Below, in pieces: positions 1 through 9,164 of a DNA stretch of 34,706 nucleotides. The notes beneath the pieces are model-generated. The model saw only the letters and a program-made list of their open reading frames with translations. It was not told where the DNA came from and searched no databases. The position numbers were made by a program, and so were the translations under genes. Position 1 is the first letter of the stretch, and the number at the start of each line of letters is the position of its first letter. The stretch covers positions 1-34,706 of the forward strand of contig JAQGMO010000197.1 of NCBI GenBank assembly GCA_028292315.1. The letters are read 5' to 3'. Source of the stretch: Herminiimonas sp. Lineage in GTDB: Bacteria; Pseudomonadota; Gammaproteobacteria; Burkholderiales; Burkholderiaceae_D.

Positions 1-72
1 CGACGATGATGTCCGTTATTAAATGGTCTGACCAGGAAGACCCTGCCAAGTCGCTGCCAATTATTGATTTTT

Positions 73-149
73 TGGTCGGGGTGAGAGGATTCGAACCTCC
101 GGCCTCTACGTCCCGAACGTAGCGCTCTACCAGGCTAAGCTACACCCCG
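73..149 (-). tRNA. proK: tRNA-Pro (anticodon CGG)
   Basis: Read on the minus strand this is a complete cloverleaf of 77 nt including an encoded CCA end. The 7-bp acceptor stem pairs 143-149 with 77-83. The anticodon arm has the stem CTACG/CGTAG around the loop TTCGGGA, giving anticodon CGG (proline, CCG codons). The T arm carries the GGTTCGAATCC signature. It matches the E. coli proK type. It lies beyond the 3' end of ispB on the same strand with a gap of 44 nt. No clear terminator is visible between it and the window start. The anticodon assignment is secure; the gene symbol is by analogy. Confidence 0.96.
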
Positions 150-193
150 ATTCCGATGTCACGTGGATGCCGAAAAACGTCCCTGAAAAACGG

Positions 194-1183
194 TCAGTGA
201 TTCCGGTCAACCGCGAAAGCCGCTAAGTTTACCAAAGAATTCTTGAATTCGCCATCTGCGAGAACAGCAATCGATGCGCCTGCCGTACGGGCTGATTCTT
301 CCGCTTTCCCCCTCGTATACGCGAGCGCGCCGGAATCCGTGATTGCAGTCAGGATGGCATCGAAATGCTGCTCATCGCCAGTTTCGATGCAAGCCCGCAC
401 CAGGTCGCGTTCAGCGCTTGTGCCGTTTTGCATTAAATAAATAAGCGGCAAGGTTGGCTTGCCTTCCCGCAGATCATCACCGACGTTCTTTCCAATGTCC
501 GCTGCATTGCCGGAGTAATCAAGTACATCGTCGATCAGCTGAAACGCGGTACCGAGCGAACGGCCGTATTCGGCCGCCGCATCGATCTGGGCATCCGAGG
601 CGCCGGCGATCAGTGCGCCGATCTGGGCTGCAGCCTCGAACAGCTTTGCCGTCTTGGAGCGGATCACCTGCAGGTAGCGTGCTTCGGAAACATCCGGGTC
701 ATGCATGTTCAGCAATTGCAGGACTTCACCCTCAGCAATCACATTGGTAGCGTCCGCCAGAATCCGCATGACGCGCATGTCGCCGATCGACACCATCATT
801 TGAAAGGCGCGCGAATAAAGGAAATCTCCTACCAGCACCGAGGCGGCATTGCCGAACAGGGCATTGGCCGTCTTGCGGCCGCGCCGCAGCGATGATTCAT
901 CCACGACGTCGTCATGCAGCAGGGTAGCGGTATGGATGAATTCGACAATGGCGGCAAGTTCATGGTGGGCTGTGCCCTGGAAGCCGTGAGCGTTGGCAAA
1001 TAACAACACCAATGCTGGGCGGATTCGCTTGCCACCGGCACCGATGATGTATTCCGCTATCTGGTTTACCAGGGATACATTCGAATGCAATTGCTGGCGA
1101 ATGACCAGATCAACCGCAGCCATGTCGGCTGTGACCGCATGATTGAGTGGGCTCGGCGCTGTGTGAAGGGGGATGGCAGACAA
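194..1183 (-). CDS. ispB: Octaprenyl diphosphate synthase (polyprenyl synthetase)
   Basis: This is a trans-polyprenyl diphosphate synthase that extends farnesyl diphosphate with isopentenyl diphosphate to build the ubiquinone side chain in the cytoplasm. The 329 residues match the usual IspB length. Diagnostic motifs are GGKRIRP at residues 50-56, the first aspartate-rich motif DDVVD at 91-95 followed by the LRRGR arginines, and the second aspartate-rich motif DDVLD at 218-222, followed by GKNVGDDLREGKPTLP. Both Mg-diphosphate sites therefore look intact. The gene is divergent from rplU, the standard arrangement in proteobacteria. On its own strand a TATAAT hexamer lies at 1217-1222, but I find no good -35 at the right distance, so the promoter is uncertain. 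Product chain length (C40) is inferred from family and context. Confidence 0.95.
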   Translation of the reverse strand: MSAIPLHTAPSPLNHAVTADMAAVDLVIRQQLHSNVSLVNQIAEYIIGAGGKRIRPALVLLFANAHGFQGTAHHELAAIVEFIHTATLLHDDVVDESSLRRGRKTANALFGNAASVLVGDFLYSRAFQMMVSIGDMRVMRILADATNVIAEGEVLQLLNMHDPDVSEARYLQVIRSKTAKLFEAAAQIGALIAGASDAQIDAAAEYGRSLGTAFQLIDDVLDYSGNAADIGKNVGDDLREGKPTLPLIYLMQNGTSAERDLVRACIETGDEQHFDAILTAITDSGALAYTRGKAEESARTAGASIAVLADGEFKNSLVNLAAFAVDRNH

Positions 1184-1313
1184 GATGGAACCCGATAATA
1201 ATCTCTGAGTGACGGAATTATACGACGACCGGCGCGAGTCGGCCGAGCAAGCATAATGTATTGATGATCGAACATCATGTGATCAATTTTGTGCTAGGTA
1301 ATTCATCAGGGTT

Positions 1314-1342
1314 TTGACCGAGCTGCTAAGTCCATGTATAAT
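1314..1342 (+). promoter_or_regulatory. Sigma70 promoter of the rplU-rpmA operon
   Basis: A TTGACC hexamer at 1314-1319 is followed after exactly 17 nt by a perfect TATAAT at 1337-1342. This is the strongest promoter-like match near rplU and predicts a start around 1349, leaving a leader of about 75 nt before the rplU ATG. Strength and position fit a ribosomal protein operon. Confidence 0.85.
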
Positions 1343-1423
1343 TTGAGGTTTTCCCGAATTGGCATGCCCTGATTCAAGCCTGTCGAAGGGAAAAAGTCCT
1401 TTAATCATTTGATGAGGTTTCAC

Positions 1424-1735
1424 ATGTACGCGGTCATAAAAACCGGTGGCAAACAATATAAAGTTGTCGCTGGCGAAAAATTCAAAGTAGAACAGATACC
1501 GGCAGACATTGGATCCGAAATCACTTTAGATCAAGTGCTCGCATTGGGCGCGGGCGACACCATTAAATTTGGTGCGCCGCTGGTCGAAGGTGCTACGGTC
1601 CTGGCTACGGTTTTGGCGCATGGTCGCCACGATAAGGTGAAAATTTTCAAGATGCGTCGCCGCAAGCATTACCAGAAGCACCAGGGCCATCGCCAGAATT
1701 ACACCGAATTGCAAATCGTCTCGATCAACGGCTAA
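1424..1735 (+). CDS. rplU: 50S ribosomal protein L21
   Basis: L21 binds 23S rRNA in the large ribosomal subunit. The protein is 103 residues, the same as E. coli L21, and starts [14 protein letters not shown], the conserved N-terminus. The C-terminal basic stretch [19 protein letters not shown] is typical for rRNA contact. I chose the ATG at 1424 rather than an in-frame TTG at 1409 because it gives the family N-terminus and has a GAGG ribosome binding site at 1414-1417 with good spacing. It is the first gene of rplU-rpmA, with 37 nt between the two. Confidence 0.97.
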   Translation: MYAVIKTGGKQYKVVAGEKFKVEQIPADIGSEITLDQVLALGAGDTIKFGAPLVEGATVLATVLAHGRHDKVKIFKMRRRKHYQKHQGHRQNYTELQIVSING

Positions 1736-1772
1736 TCGTTGACCGGGCTAACCAGGAACCAAGGAGTCTGAA

Positions 1773-2030
1773 ATGGCACACAAAAAAGGCGGCGGCACTA
1801 CGCGTAACGGTCGCGATTCCGAGTCGAAACGACTGGGCGTGAAAGTATATGGCGGCCAGGCGATCAACGCTGGCGGCATCATCATTCGTCAACGCGGCAC
1901 CAAGGTCCATCCGGGCGAAAACGTCGGTATGGGCAAAGACCATACCCTGTTTGCCTTGATCGACGGCAAAGTCCAGTTTGCAACCAAAGGCGCGTTGCAG
2001 CGTCATATGGTGATAGTGGTACCGGCCTGA
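1773..2030 (+). CDS. rpmA: 50S ribosomal protein L27
   Basis: L27 sits near the peptidyl transferase centre of the 50S subunit, its N-terminal tail reaching toward the P-site tRNA. The 85 residues equal the E. coli length, and the start [20 protein letters not shown] is the classic L27 tail with no Firmicutes-type cleavable extension. A strong AAGGAG binding site at 1760-1765 precedes the ATG. It follows rplU in the same transcription unit and precedes obgE by 86 nt, the widely conserved order rplU-rpmA-obgE. Confidence 0.97.
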   Translation: MAHKKGGGTTRNGRDSESKRLGVKVYGGQAINAGGIIIRQRGTKVHPGENVGMGKDHTLFALIDGKVQFATKGALQRHMVIVVPA

Positions 2031-2050
2031 TATTTACGGATGCAATGTAA

Positions 2051-3226
<1,176 letters not shown>

Positions 3227-3236
3227 GGCGAACGGG

Positions 3237-3340
3237 CAAGCGACCGAAGCAAGCGACCGAAGCAAGCAATCGAAGCAAGCAACCGAAGCAAGCAACCGAA
3301 GCAAGCAACCGAAGCAAGCAACCGAAGCAAGCAACCGAAG
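3237..3340 (+). repeat. 13-bp tandem repeat, eight copies, behind obgE
   Basis: Eight consecutive 13-bp units of consensus CAAGCAACCGAAG run from 3237 to 3340. Units 4 to 8 are identical; units 1 and 2 read CAAGCGACCGAAG and unit 3 CAAGCAATCGAAG. A ninth decayed unit follows. Because 13 is not a multiple of 3 and the array starts just after the obgE stop, it is non-coding; long open frames across it on both strands are by-products of the repeat. Confidence 0.95.
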
Positions 3341-3348
3341 CAGGCAAT

Positions 3349-3364
3349 CCGGACAGCGGTCCGG
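3349..3364. other. Short GC-rich hairpin after the 13-bp array
   Basis: CCGGAC at 3349-3354 pairs perfectly with GTCCGG at 3359-3364 around the loop AGCG. There is no T-run on either side, so it is not a standard intrinsic terminator. It may be a transcript-end or pausing structure between obgE and proB. Confidence 0.4.
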
Positions 3365-3463
3365 GGCGCTTGCTATCGATGATGCACCTGCGCTCGCGGG
3401 CAGGGTATGGCCGGTCCGGGCCTTTCATCGACTATAAGAATAGCTGTACGATCAGATCAAAAT

Positions 3464-4582
3464 ATGAATTCAGTCATTCAAAAAGCAAAGCGTCTGATTG
3501 TGAAGGTAGGCTCGTCGCTGGTTACCAACGACGGCCGGGGCCTCGATCATGCGGCGATCGCCAAGTGGGCAGCCCAGATCGCCGAATTGCGCGCGCTGGG
3601 GAAGGAAGTCGTGCTGGTCAGTTCTGGCGCGATCGCCGAGGGCATGCAACGGCTCGGATTTGAAAAGCGTCCGACCGGCGTCCATGAACTGCAAGCCTGC
3701 GCCGCCGTAGGACAAATGGGCCTGGCCCAGGTTTACGAGACCAGTTTTCGCGCCCATGATCTGCGCACCGCGCAAGTCTTGCTGACGCACGCCGATCTGG
3801 CCGATCGCGAGCGTTACCTGAACGCCCGTTCGACCCTGTTCACGCTGTTGAAATTCGGCGTTGTTCCGATCATCAATGAAAACGACACGGTCGTCACCGA
3901 TGAAATCAAATTCGGCGATAACGATACGCTCGGCGCGCTGGTGGCGAACCTGATCGAAGGCGATGCGCTGATCATACTCACCGATCAGGCGGGATTGTTT
4001 ACCGCCGATCCGCGCAAGGATCCCAGCGCACAACTGGTGCGGGAAGCAAAAGCCGGCGATCCATCGCTGGAAGCGATGGCGGGCGGCGCCGGTTCCGGCA
4101 TCGGCCGCGGCGGCATGCTGACCAAGATACTGGCCGCGCGGCGCGCCGCGATTTCCGGTGCGCATACCGTGATCGCATGGGGGCGCGAGGACCGGGTCCT
4201 TACCCGCCTCGCGGCGGGAGAGCCGATCGGCACCCAATTGACAGCGCAGACCGCGCAGCTGACCGCGCGCAAACAATGGATGGCCGATCACCTGCAGACG
4301 GCCGGCCGGGTGGTGCTGGATGGCGGCGCGGTGAAAAAGCTCAGCACCGAAGGGAAATCGCTGCTGCCGATCGGCGTGACCGGCGTGTCCGGAGAATTCG
4401 GCCGCGGCGACGTCATTACCTGTGTCGATGAAAGCGGACGGCCGATCGCGCGCGGCATGAGCAATTATTCAAGTTCCGAAGCGCGCCGCATCATGCGCCG
4501 GCCATCGGCGGAAATCCTGGCTATTCTAGGATTCGTGGAAGAGCCGGAACTCATCCATCGCGATAACATGGTGTTGATCTAG
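3464..4582 (+). CDS. proB: Glutamate 5-kinase
   Basis: This enzyme phosphorylates glutamate with ATP in the first committed step of proline synthesis in the cytoplasm. The protein is 372 residues with an amino acid kinase domain followed by a C-terminal PUA domain (roughly 278-355), the two-domain architecture of E. coli ProB. Visible motifs are the phosphate loop KVGSSLVT near 14-21, [10 protein letters not shown], the glutamate-binding [19 protein letters not shown] stretch, [13 protein letters not shown], and the [11 protein letters not shown] segment. I start at the ATG at 3464 rather than the upstream ATG at 3407, because the upstream 19 residues are unlike the family. No proA lies next to it. 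Its TAG stop lies inside the arm of the inverted-repeat element at 4579-4701. Confidence 0.95.
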   Translation: MNSVIQKAKRLIVKVGSSLVTNDGRGLDHAAIAKWAAQIAELRALGKEVVLVSSGAIAEGMQRLGFEKRPTGVHELQACAAVGQMGLAQVYETSFRAHDLRTAQVLLTHADLADRERYLNARSTLFTLLKFGVVPIINENDTVVTDEIKFGDNDTLGALVANLIEGDALIILTDQAGLFTADPRKDPSAQLVREAKAGDPSLEAMAGGAGSGIGRGGMLTKILAARRAAISGAHTVIAWGREDRVLTRLAAGEPIGTQLTAQTAQLTARKQWMADHLQTAGRVVLDGGAVKKLSTEGKSLLPIGVTGVSGEFGRGDVITCVDESGRPIARGMSNYSSSEARRIMRRPSAEILAILGFVEEPELIHRDNMVLI

Positions 4583-4701
4583 AGCGGTTTGCGGACGCCC
4601 GTACCGGCGAATCCCGAGCCTGCGGTGTTCAGCGTACTAAAGACCGATTGCGCTTCTCGGCCCGACCTTGTCTCCGTACAGACATCCCTGAACCGCTCTA
4701 G
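4579..4701. repeat. Inverted-repeat-bounded intergenic element, copy A
   Basis: A perfect 11-bp inverted repeat, CTAGAGCGGTT at 4579-4589 and AACCGCTCTAG at 4691-4701, encloses about 100 nt. Read on the minus strand, 4580-4679 aligns with 20814-20914 at roughly 80% identity by hand, including a 21-nt identical block starting GTACGGAGAC. The arm CTAG sequences supply the TAG stops of both flanking convergent genes. No transposase is encoded, so it resembles a small non-autonomous or extragenic repeat. The family is not one I recognise. Confidence 0.8.
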
Positions 4702-5288
4702 CGACCACCGTCCGTCCTGCTGTTGATTGGCCGGTCTTCGCGTATCCGCGCAAGCATGGTCTCGGCATTTCCCGCCACCGACTTGCTCTCGCAAAAATAA
4801 TCCTGGGCGAGCGTCGCATGTTGCCGGTTCGCGGCATTGCGGACTATCGGTTCCCACTGGTCGCGACGCGAACGGGACCAGCGGCCTTCGCTATGACCGA
4901 CGGCGTACAGCTTTTTTTCAAATGATGCGCAGCGGATGCCTTCATAGCTGACGTTTTTCGCGCCCGCCGGACTGGTCGCTACCAGCGTGAAGCGAATCAC
5001 GCCGTCCGCGCCGACCGTAAGCGACCTGGCATCGATCGCGAACGATTGCGTTGCCGTCGCGCTTATATACACCGGAAGCAAGTTTTCCGGGAGCGGCGCC
5101 GGCGGAAGCTGCAGCGCGACTTCCTGCCACGACTTGTCAGCGTCATCAAAATCTTCTTCAAAGCGCGCCTGGCCGCAGGCAATCGATGCCGCCCCGGCCA
5201 GCACTATAAAAGCCGGCAACAAGCGGCTGAACCGATGCCGGTTTGAAGCCGGCGCCCCGGTTAATGTAACTAAATTACTTAAAGACAT
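4698..5288 (-). CDS. CNP1-like family secreted protein
   Basis: A 196-residue exported protein resembling the CNP1-like family of betaproteobacteria, function unknown. A basic start (RHRFSR near 17-22) is followed by a hydrophobic stretch LLPAFIVLAGAASIACGQA that looks like a signal peptide. The cysteine could suggest a lipoprotein, but the residues before it do not make a good lipobox. The mature part begins RFEEDFDDADKSWQE and contains the proline-rich QLPPAPLPENLLP, the segment that suggests the family. It starts 9 nt after the rppH stop on the same strand, so the two are probably cotranscribed. Its TAG stop lies in the arm of element copy A. Confidence 0.75.
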   Translation of the reverse strand: MSLSNLVTLTGAPASNRHRFSRLLPAFIVLAGAASIACGQARFEEDFDDADKSWQEVALQLPPAPLPENLLPVYISATATQSFAIDARSLTVGADGVIRFTLVATSPAGAKNVSYEGIRCASFEKKLYAVGHSEGRWSRSRRDQWEPIVRNAANRQHATLAQDYFCESKSVAGNAETMLARIREDRPINSRTDGGR

Positions 5289-5297
5289 GAAAGTGGT

Positions 5298-5888
5298 TCA
5301 CTTATTGTTCGGTTCAGCTTCGGCGGCGGCGGTCGATCCATCCAGCACCAACGTTTTGGCGGAGCGCGGCGGGCGCAGGTAACGGTTCAAGTGCCGCTGT
5401 CCGCCGGTCGGAACGGGCCGGTTCAGAAAGCGCGACAGTTCCTGCAATGCCCGCTGATACACATCGCGTTTGAACTCGATTACCACGTCCAGCGGTACCC
5501 AATAGTCATGCCAGCGCCACGCGTCGAATTCGGGATGGTCTGTCATCCGCAAATTGACGTCGCAATCACGGCCGACCATGCGCAGCAGGAACCAGATTTG
5601 TTTCTGTCCCCGGTAATGGCCGCGAATTTCCCGCTTGATGAAATGATCGGGCACTTCATAGCGCAGCCAGTCACGTGTTCTGCCAATAATCTTTACGTGT
5701 TCCGCCCTCAGTCCGACTTCTTCTTCGAGCTCGCGAAACATTGCTTGCTCCGGGGTTTCACCGAACTTGATCCCGCCTTGCGGAAACTGCCACGAATGTT
5801 CGCGCACCCGCTTTCCCCACCACACCTCATTCTGAGTGTTGAGAAGGATGATGCCGACGTTCGGGCGAAAGCCTTCACGGTCCAGCAT
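5298..5888 (-). CDS. rppH: RNA pyrophosphohydrolase (Nudix)
   Basis: RppH removes pyrophosphate from the 5' end of triphosphorylated mRNA, opening it to RNase E decay. The Nudix box fits perfectly: G38 to L60 reads G-x5-E44-x7-R52-E53-L-x-E56-E57-x-G59-L60. The N-terminus [13 protein letters not shown] and HSWQFPQGG are RppH hallmarks. I chose the ATG at 5888 because a GAGG lies 6 nt upstream and the family N-terminus begins there; an in-frame TTG at 5900 would add four residues. At 196 residues it exceeds E. coli RppH (176) by a basic, then acidic C-terminal tail (from about residue 160), a common betaproteobacterial extension. It is divergent from proS across about 197 nt. Confidence 0.95.
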   Translation of the reverse strand: MLDREGFRPNVGIILLNTQNEVWWGKRVREHSWQFPQGGIKFGETPEQAMFRELEEEVGLRAEHVKIIGRTRDWLRYEVPDHFIKREIRGHYRGQKQIWFLLRMVGRDCDVNLRMTDHPEFDAWRWHDYWVPLDVVIEFKRDVYQRALQELSRFLNRPVPTGGQRHLNRYLRPPRSAKTLVLDGSTAAAEAEPNNK

Positions 5889-6085
5889 GTTGCACCTCAA
5901 AATTTTCTGCGGCTAGGTGCGCCTTAATATAAATTCGATACGCAAATGCTATACCCTCGAACACTCCGCAACGCGACGGAAACAGGGGTTATCAATCAAA
6001 TGTGCAAAGAGTGGGCGCATCAGCCAGCTAATCCTTTAAAATTGAGTTGATTATAACCCTCTCTTTTTAAAAAGAATTCATCGTT

Positions 6086-7819
6086 ATGCGTGCCTCACGA
6101 TTTTTTGTTTCTACACTTAAAGAAGCTCCATCCGATGCCGAAATCGTCAGCCATAAATTGATGATGCGCGCCGGGATGATAAAACGGCTGGGTTCGGGAA
6201 TTTATACCTATATGCCGATGGGATTGCGCGTGATCCGCAAGGTTGAAGCAATCGTGCGCGAAGAGATGAACCGCTCCGGTGCGGTCGAGCTGCTGATGCC
6301 GCTGGTTCAGCCGGCCGAGTTGTGGCAAGAGACTGGCCGCTGGGACAAGATGGGCCCGGAACTGATGCGGGTGAAAGACCGGCACGGCCGCGAATACGCG
6401 ATTCAGCCGACTTCCGAAGAAGTCATCACCGACGTCGCGCGGACCGAACTCCGTTCATATCGCCAGCTGCCGATCAATTTCTATCATATCCAGACCAAGT
6501 TCCGCGACGAGCGCCGTCCGCGCTTCGGCCTGATGCGCGGCCGCGAGTTCACCATGAAGGATGCCTATTCCTTCGACCGCGACGCGGCCGGAATGGCGCA
6601 GTCGTACCAGATCATGTATGACGCCTATGTGAGGATCTTCAACCGGTTCGGCTTGCAGTTCCGGGCCGTGGCTGCCGACAACGGCGCGATCGGCGGCTCT
6701 GGTTCCCATGAATTTCACGTGATCGCCGATACCGGTGAAGACGCGCTCGTGTATTGCCCAAGCTCCGACTATGCCGCCAATATGGAAGCCGCGGAAGCGG
6801 TAGCGCCCGCTGGCGAGCGTGCCGCGCCGCAGCAGCCGCTGACCAAAACGCCGACGCCCGGCAAATCGCGCTGCGAGGATGTGGCGGCGCTGCTCGGCCT
6901 GCCCCTCGCTCAGACCGTCAAATCGATCGTGCTGACCGTCGAAAAGGACGAGCAGGGCGTGAAATCGAAGGAGGTTTGGCTATTGCTGCTGCGAGGCGAC
7001 CATGACTTGAATGAAGTGAAGGCCGCCAAGGTGCCGGGACTGACGGGCTATCGTTTTGCGACAGAAGCCGAAATCGTCGAGTGGTTCGGGACGCCGCCCG
7101 GTTACCTCGGGCCGATCGGCACGGTAAAACCGGTCAGGGTCGTGGCGGACCGGACAGTGGCCACCATGAGCGATTTCGTTTGCGGCGCCAACCAGGCCGA
7201 TTTCCATTACACCGGCGCCAACTGGGGCCGTGATATACCCGAGCCGCAGGTGTTCGACCTTCGCAATGTGGTCGAGGGCGATGCCTCGCCGGATGGCAAA
7301 GGCGTGCTCGCGATCCAGCGCGGCATTGAAGTCGGGCACGTGTTCCAGCTCGGGACCCGGTATTCCGAAGACATGAAGGCCACCTTCCTCGATGCCAACG
7401 GCAAGCCGCAGCTGATGCAGATGGGGTGTTACGGCATCGGGATCACGCGCATTCTCGGCGCGGCGATTGAACAGAATTTCGACGATAAGGGAATTATCTG
7501 GCCTACCTCGATCGCGCCGTTCGAGGTGGTGCTCTGCCCGATGGGATATGACCGCAGCGAAGCGGTGAAGGCTGAAACCGACAAGCTGTATGGTGCGCTG
7601 CAGGCGGCCGGCGTGGATGTCATCGTCGATGACCGCGGCGAACGCCCGGGCGCAATGTTCGCCGACTGGGAACTGATCGGCGTGCCGCACCGCATAGTAA
7701 TCGGCGACCGCGGGCTGAAGGAAGGAACGCTGGAGTACCAGGGGCGGCGCGAAACGGCGGCCACCGCGGTGCCGCTGGCCGAAATGACCAGCTTCGTTCA
7801 GGCCAAGCTGCGCGCGTGA
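6086..7819 (+). CDS. proS: Prolyl-tRNA synthetase (class II, bacterial type)
   Basis: Charges tRNA-Pro with proline in the cytoplasm. The 577 residues match the E. coli-type enzyme with the inserted editing domain (roughly 225-405), which clears misacylated Ala-tRNA-Pro. Class II motifs are visible: the TSEE stretch at 109-112, motif 2 [10 protein letters not shown] at 139-148 continuing into [15 protein letters not shown], and motif 3 [13 protein letters not shown] near 447-459. An anticodon-binding domain ends the protein. The start at 6086 gives the conserved MRASRFF beginning; no strong ribosome binding site precedes it. The stop overlaps the start of the next gene by 4 nt, so the two are translationally coupled. 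Confidence 0.97.
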   Translation: MRASRFFVSTLKEAPSDAEIVSHKLMMRAGMIKRLGSGIYTYMPMGLRVIRKVEAIVREEMNRSGAVELLMPLVQPAELWQETGRWDKMGPELMRVKDRHGREYAIQPTSEEVITDVARTELRSYRQLPINFYHIQTKFRDERRPRFGLMRGREFTMKDAYSFDRDAAGMAQSYQIMYDAYVRIFNRFGLQFRAVAADNGAIGGSGSHEFHVIADTGEDALVYCPSSDYAANMEAAEAVAPAGERAAPQQPLTKTPTPGKSRCEDVAALLGLPLAQTVKSIVLTVEKDEQGVKSKEVWLLLLRGDHDLNEVKAAKVPGLTGYRFATEAEIVEWFGTPPGYLGPIGTVKPVRVVADRTVATMSDFVCGANQADFHYTGANWGRDIPEPQVFDLRNVVEGDASPDGKGVLAIQRGIEVGHVFQLGTRYSEDMKATFLDANGKPQLMQMGCYGIGITRILGAAIEQNFDDKGIIWPTSIAPFEVVLCPMGYDRSEAVKAETDKLYGALQAAGVDVIVDDRGERPGAMFADWELIGVPHRIVIGDRGLKEGTLEYQGRRETAATAVPLAEMTSFVQAKLRA

Positions 7820-8454
7820 CGGTGCGCCATCGCACCCTGGGCGCCACGTCCAGGGACCTGGCAAGCCGGCTGATCGTGGTCGCGGCGCTGTTCTGGAATG
7901 CCGACGCCATCGCCGGCAATCAGAAAGAGGAGGCGTTGGCCGTTTCGGTGCGGCTGGCGCTGTCCCGGGCCATCACCGATGCGCGGCCGCCCAAGGTCAG
8001 GCACGATGATATCGAGGAGCGCATCAAGTACCTGAAATGGCTGGGCGAGATGTCGGAGCGTCTCAAGCGCAAGCTGCCCGACGTCCAGGTGCGGCTGGAG
8101 TTCCTCGAAACGGTCTGGTATGAAGCAACCCGGGCAGGGGTCGATCCATCCATGGTGCTGGGCCTGGTGCAGGTCGAGTCGGCGTTCCGCAAGTATGCGA
8201 TGTCGCATGTGGGCGCGCGCGGCTACATGCAGGTGATGCCGTTCTGGACCCGCGTTATCGGCGATGGCGATCCAGGAAAACTGTTCCACATGCAGACCAA
8301 CCTGCGCTATGGCTGTTCGATTCTGCGGCTATACATCGATATGGAGCGTGGCAACCTGTATCTCGCGCTCGGCAGGTATAACGGCAGCCGCGGACGGCCA
8401 GAGTATCCGAATGCGGTGCTGGCGGCCTGGAAGCGGTGGGAGTACAAACCCTGA
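7816..8454 (+). CDS. Lytic transglycosylase, SLT domain
   Basis: A 212-residue exported murein hydrolase predicted to cleave the MurNAc-GlcNAc bond with formation of 1,6-anhydro-MurNAc. Residues about 14-33 are a hydrophobic signal segment. The SLT domain spans about 95-205, with the catalytic glutamate E121 in [13 protein letters not shown], followed by GYMQVMPFW at 136-144 (the G-L-M-Q-motif region) and LALGRYNGS near the end. It starts at a GTG that overlaps the proS stop (GTGA). The same gene pair is common in Burkholderiales. The murein product it makes is the substrate pool that AmpD and Mpl, also in this window, recycle. The exact subfamily is not assigned. Confidence 0.87.
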   Translation: MTVRHRTLGATSRDLASRLIVVAALFWNADAIAGNQKEEALAVSVRLALSRAITDARPPKVRHDDIEERIKYLKWLGEMSERLKRKLPDVQVRLEFLETVWYEATRAGVDPSMVLGLVQVESAFRKYAMSHVGARGYMQVMPFWTRVIGDGDPGKLFHMQTNLRYGCSILRLYIDMERGNLYLALGRYNGSRGRPEYPNAVLAAWKRWEYKP

Positions 8455-8470
8455 CCCGTCCCCCCTGCAG

Positions 8471-8506
8471 AAACAAAAACGCCCGCGTAAGCGGGCGTTT
8501 TTGTTT
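8471..8506. terminator. Bidirectional intrinsic terminator
   Basis: AAACAAAAACGCCCGC at 8471-8486 and GCGGGCGTTTTTGTTT at 8491-8506 form a perfect 16-bp stem with a GTAA loop. A-rich and T-rich stem ends give a U-tract in both directions. It sits between the convergent lytic transglycosylase and SWIB/H1-like genes and should end both transcripts. Confidence 0.93.
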
Positions 8507-8523
8507 GGCTTCTGGAAAGAAGA

Positions 8524-9003
8524 TTATTTCAGGTGACCCGAGATGAGTTTGGTCATCTCAAACATCGACACCTGCTTCTTGCCGCCAAAAACAGCTTTCA
8601 GCTTATCGTCTGCATTGATATTGCGTTTGTTTGCTTCGTCCTGCAGCTTGTTTTTCTTGATGTACTCCCAGACCTTCTTGGTGACTTCGGTACGTGGCAG
8701 CGGGCTGTTGCCGACGACTGCGGCCAACGTGTCCGATGGCGTCATCGGCTTCATGAACGCTGCGTTGGGCTGGCGTGGGGTAGTGGACTTGGCGGCTTTT
8801 TTGGCAACTGGCTTTGCTGCTGCTTTTTTAGCCGGAGCGGCTTTTTTCGCTACTGGCTTTGCTGCCGCTTTCTTTGCTGCTGGCTTTGCTGCTGCTGCTT
8901 TCTTGGCCGGAGCTGCTTTTGCAGCCGGTTTTTTTGAAGCTGCTTTTGCGGCTGGCTTCTTGGCGGCCGGTTTAGTGGCCGCGGGTTTTTTGGCTGTTGC
9001 CAT
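8524..9003 (-). CDS. SWIB/MDM2 domain protein with H1-like basic tail
   Basis: A 159-residue two-part protein. Residues 1 to about 75 are an almost pure Ala/Lys/Pro low-complexity tail (repeated KKPAAK, AAPAKKAAAK, KPVAKKAA) resembling histone H1 tails, so it should bind DNA non-specifically. Residues about 80-157 form a SWIB domain, with FMKPMTPSDTLAAVVG, LPRTEVTKKVWEYIKKNKLQD and the closing KKQVSMFEMTKLISGHL, known from eukaryotic chromatin complexes and from Chlamydia. The ATG at 9003 has GGAGG 7 nt upstream; an in-frame TTG two codons earlier is unlikely. It is monocistronic, ending at the bidirectional terminator. The role is probably in nucleoid organisation, but this is inference. A second H1-like protein lies at 21085. 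Confidence 0.88.
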   Translation of the reverse strand: MATAKKPAATKPAAKKPAAKAASKKPAAKAAPAKKAAAAKPAAKKAAAKPVAKKAAPAKKAAAKPVAKKAAKSTTPRQPNAAFMKPMTPSDTLAAVVGNSPLPRTEVTKKVWEYIKKNKLQDEANKRNINADDKLKAVFGGKKQVSMFEMTKLISGHLK

Positions 9004-9164
9004 CTTCAAACCTCCTTCACAGGTGTGTTGGGAAATTGCGCCAATTCACGCACCGCTAATAGTGGTAGCCTTTTGCCAGCTATGCAAGTGTTTTTTGTAA
9101 CTATTTTGCTGGAATCGTGGATAGACCGCCACGCCTTCTTCATAGAGGGAAAACAGGGGGAAAT

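Noticed and set aside
3237-3340. CRISPR array
   Set aside because: Units are 13 bp and contiguous with no spacers, and no cas genes are present.
4579-4857. Minus-strand frame through element copy A
   Set aside because: Overlaps the CNP1-like gene in another frame; the element copies do not keep a common reading frame with start signals.
5889-6085. Promoters in the rppH-proS divergent region
   Set aside because: TATATT- and TATAAC-like hexamers exist, but no -35 at 16-18 bp could be found for either direction.
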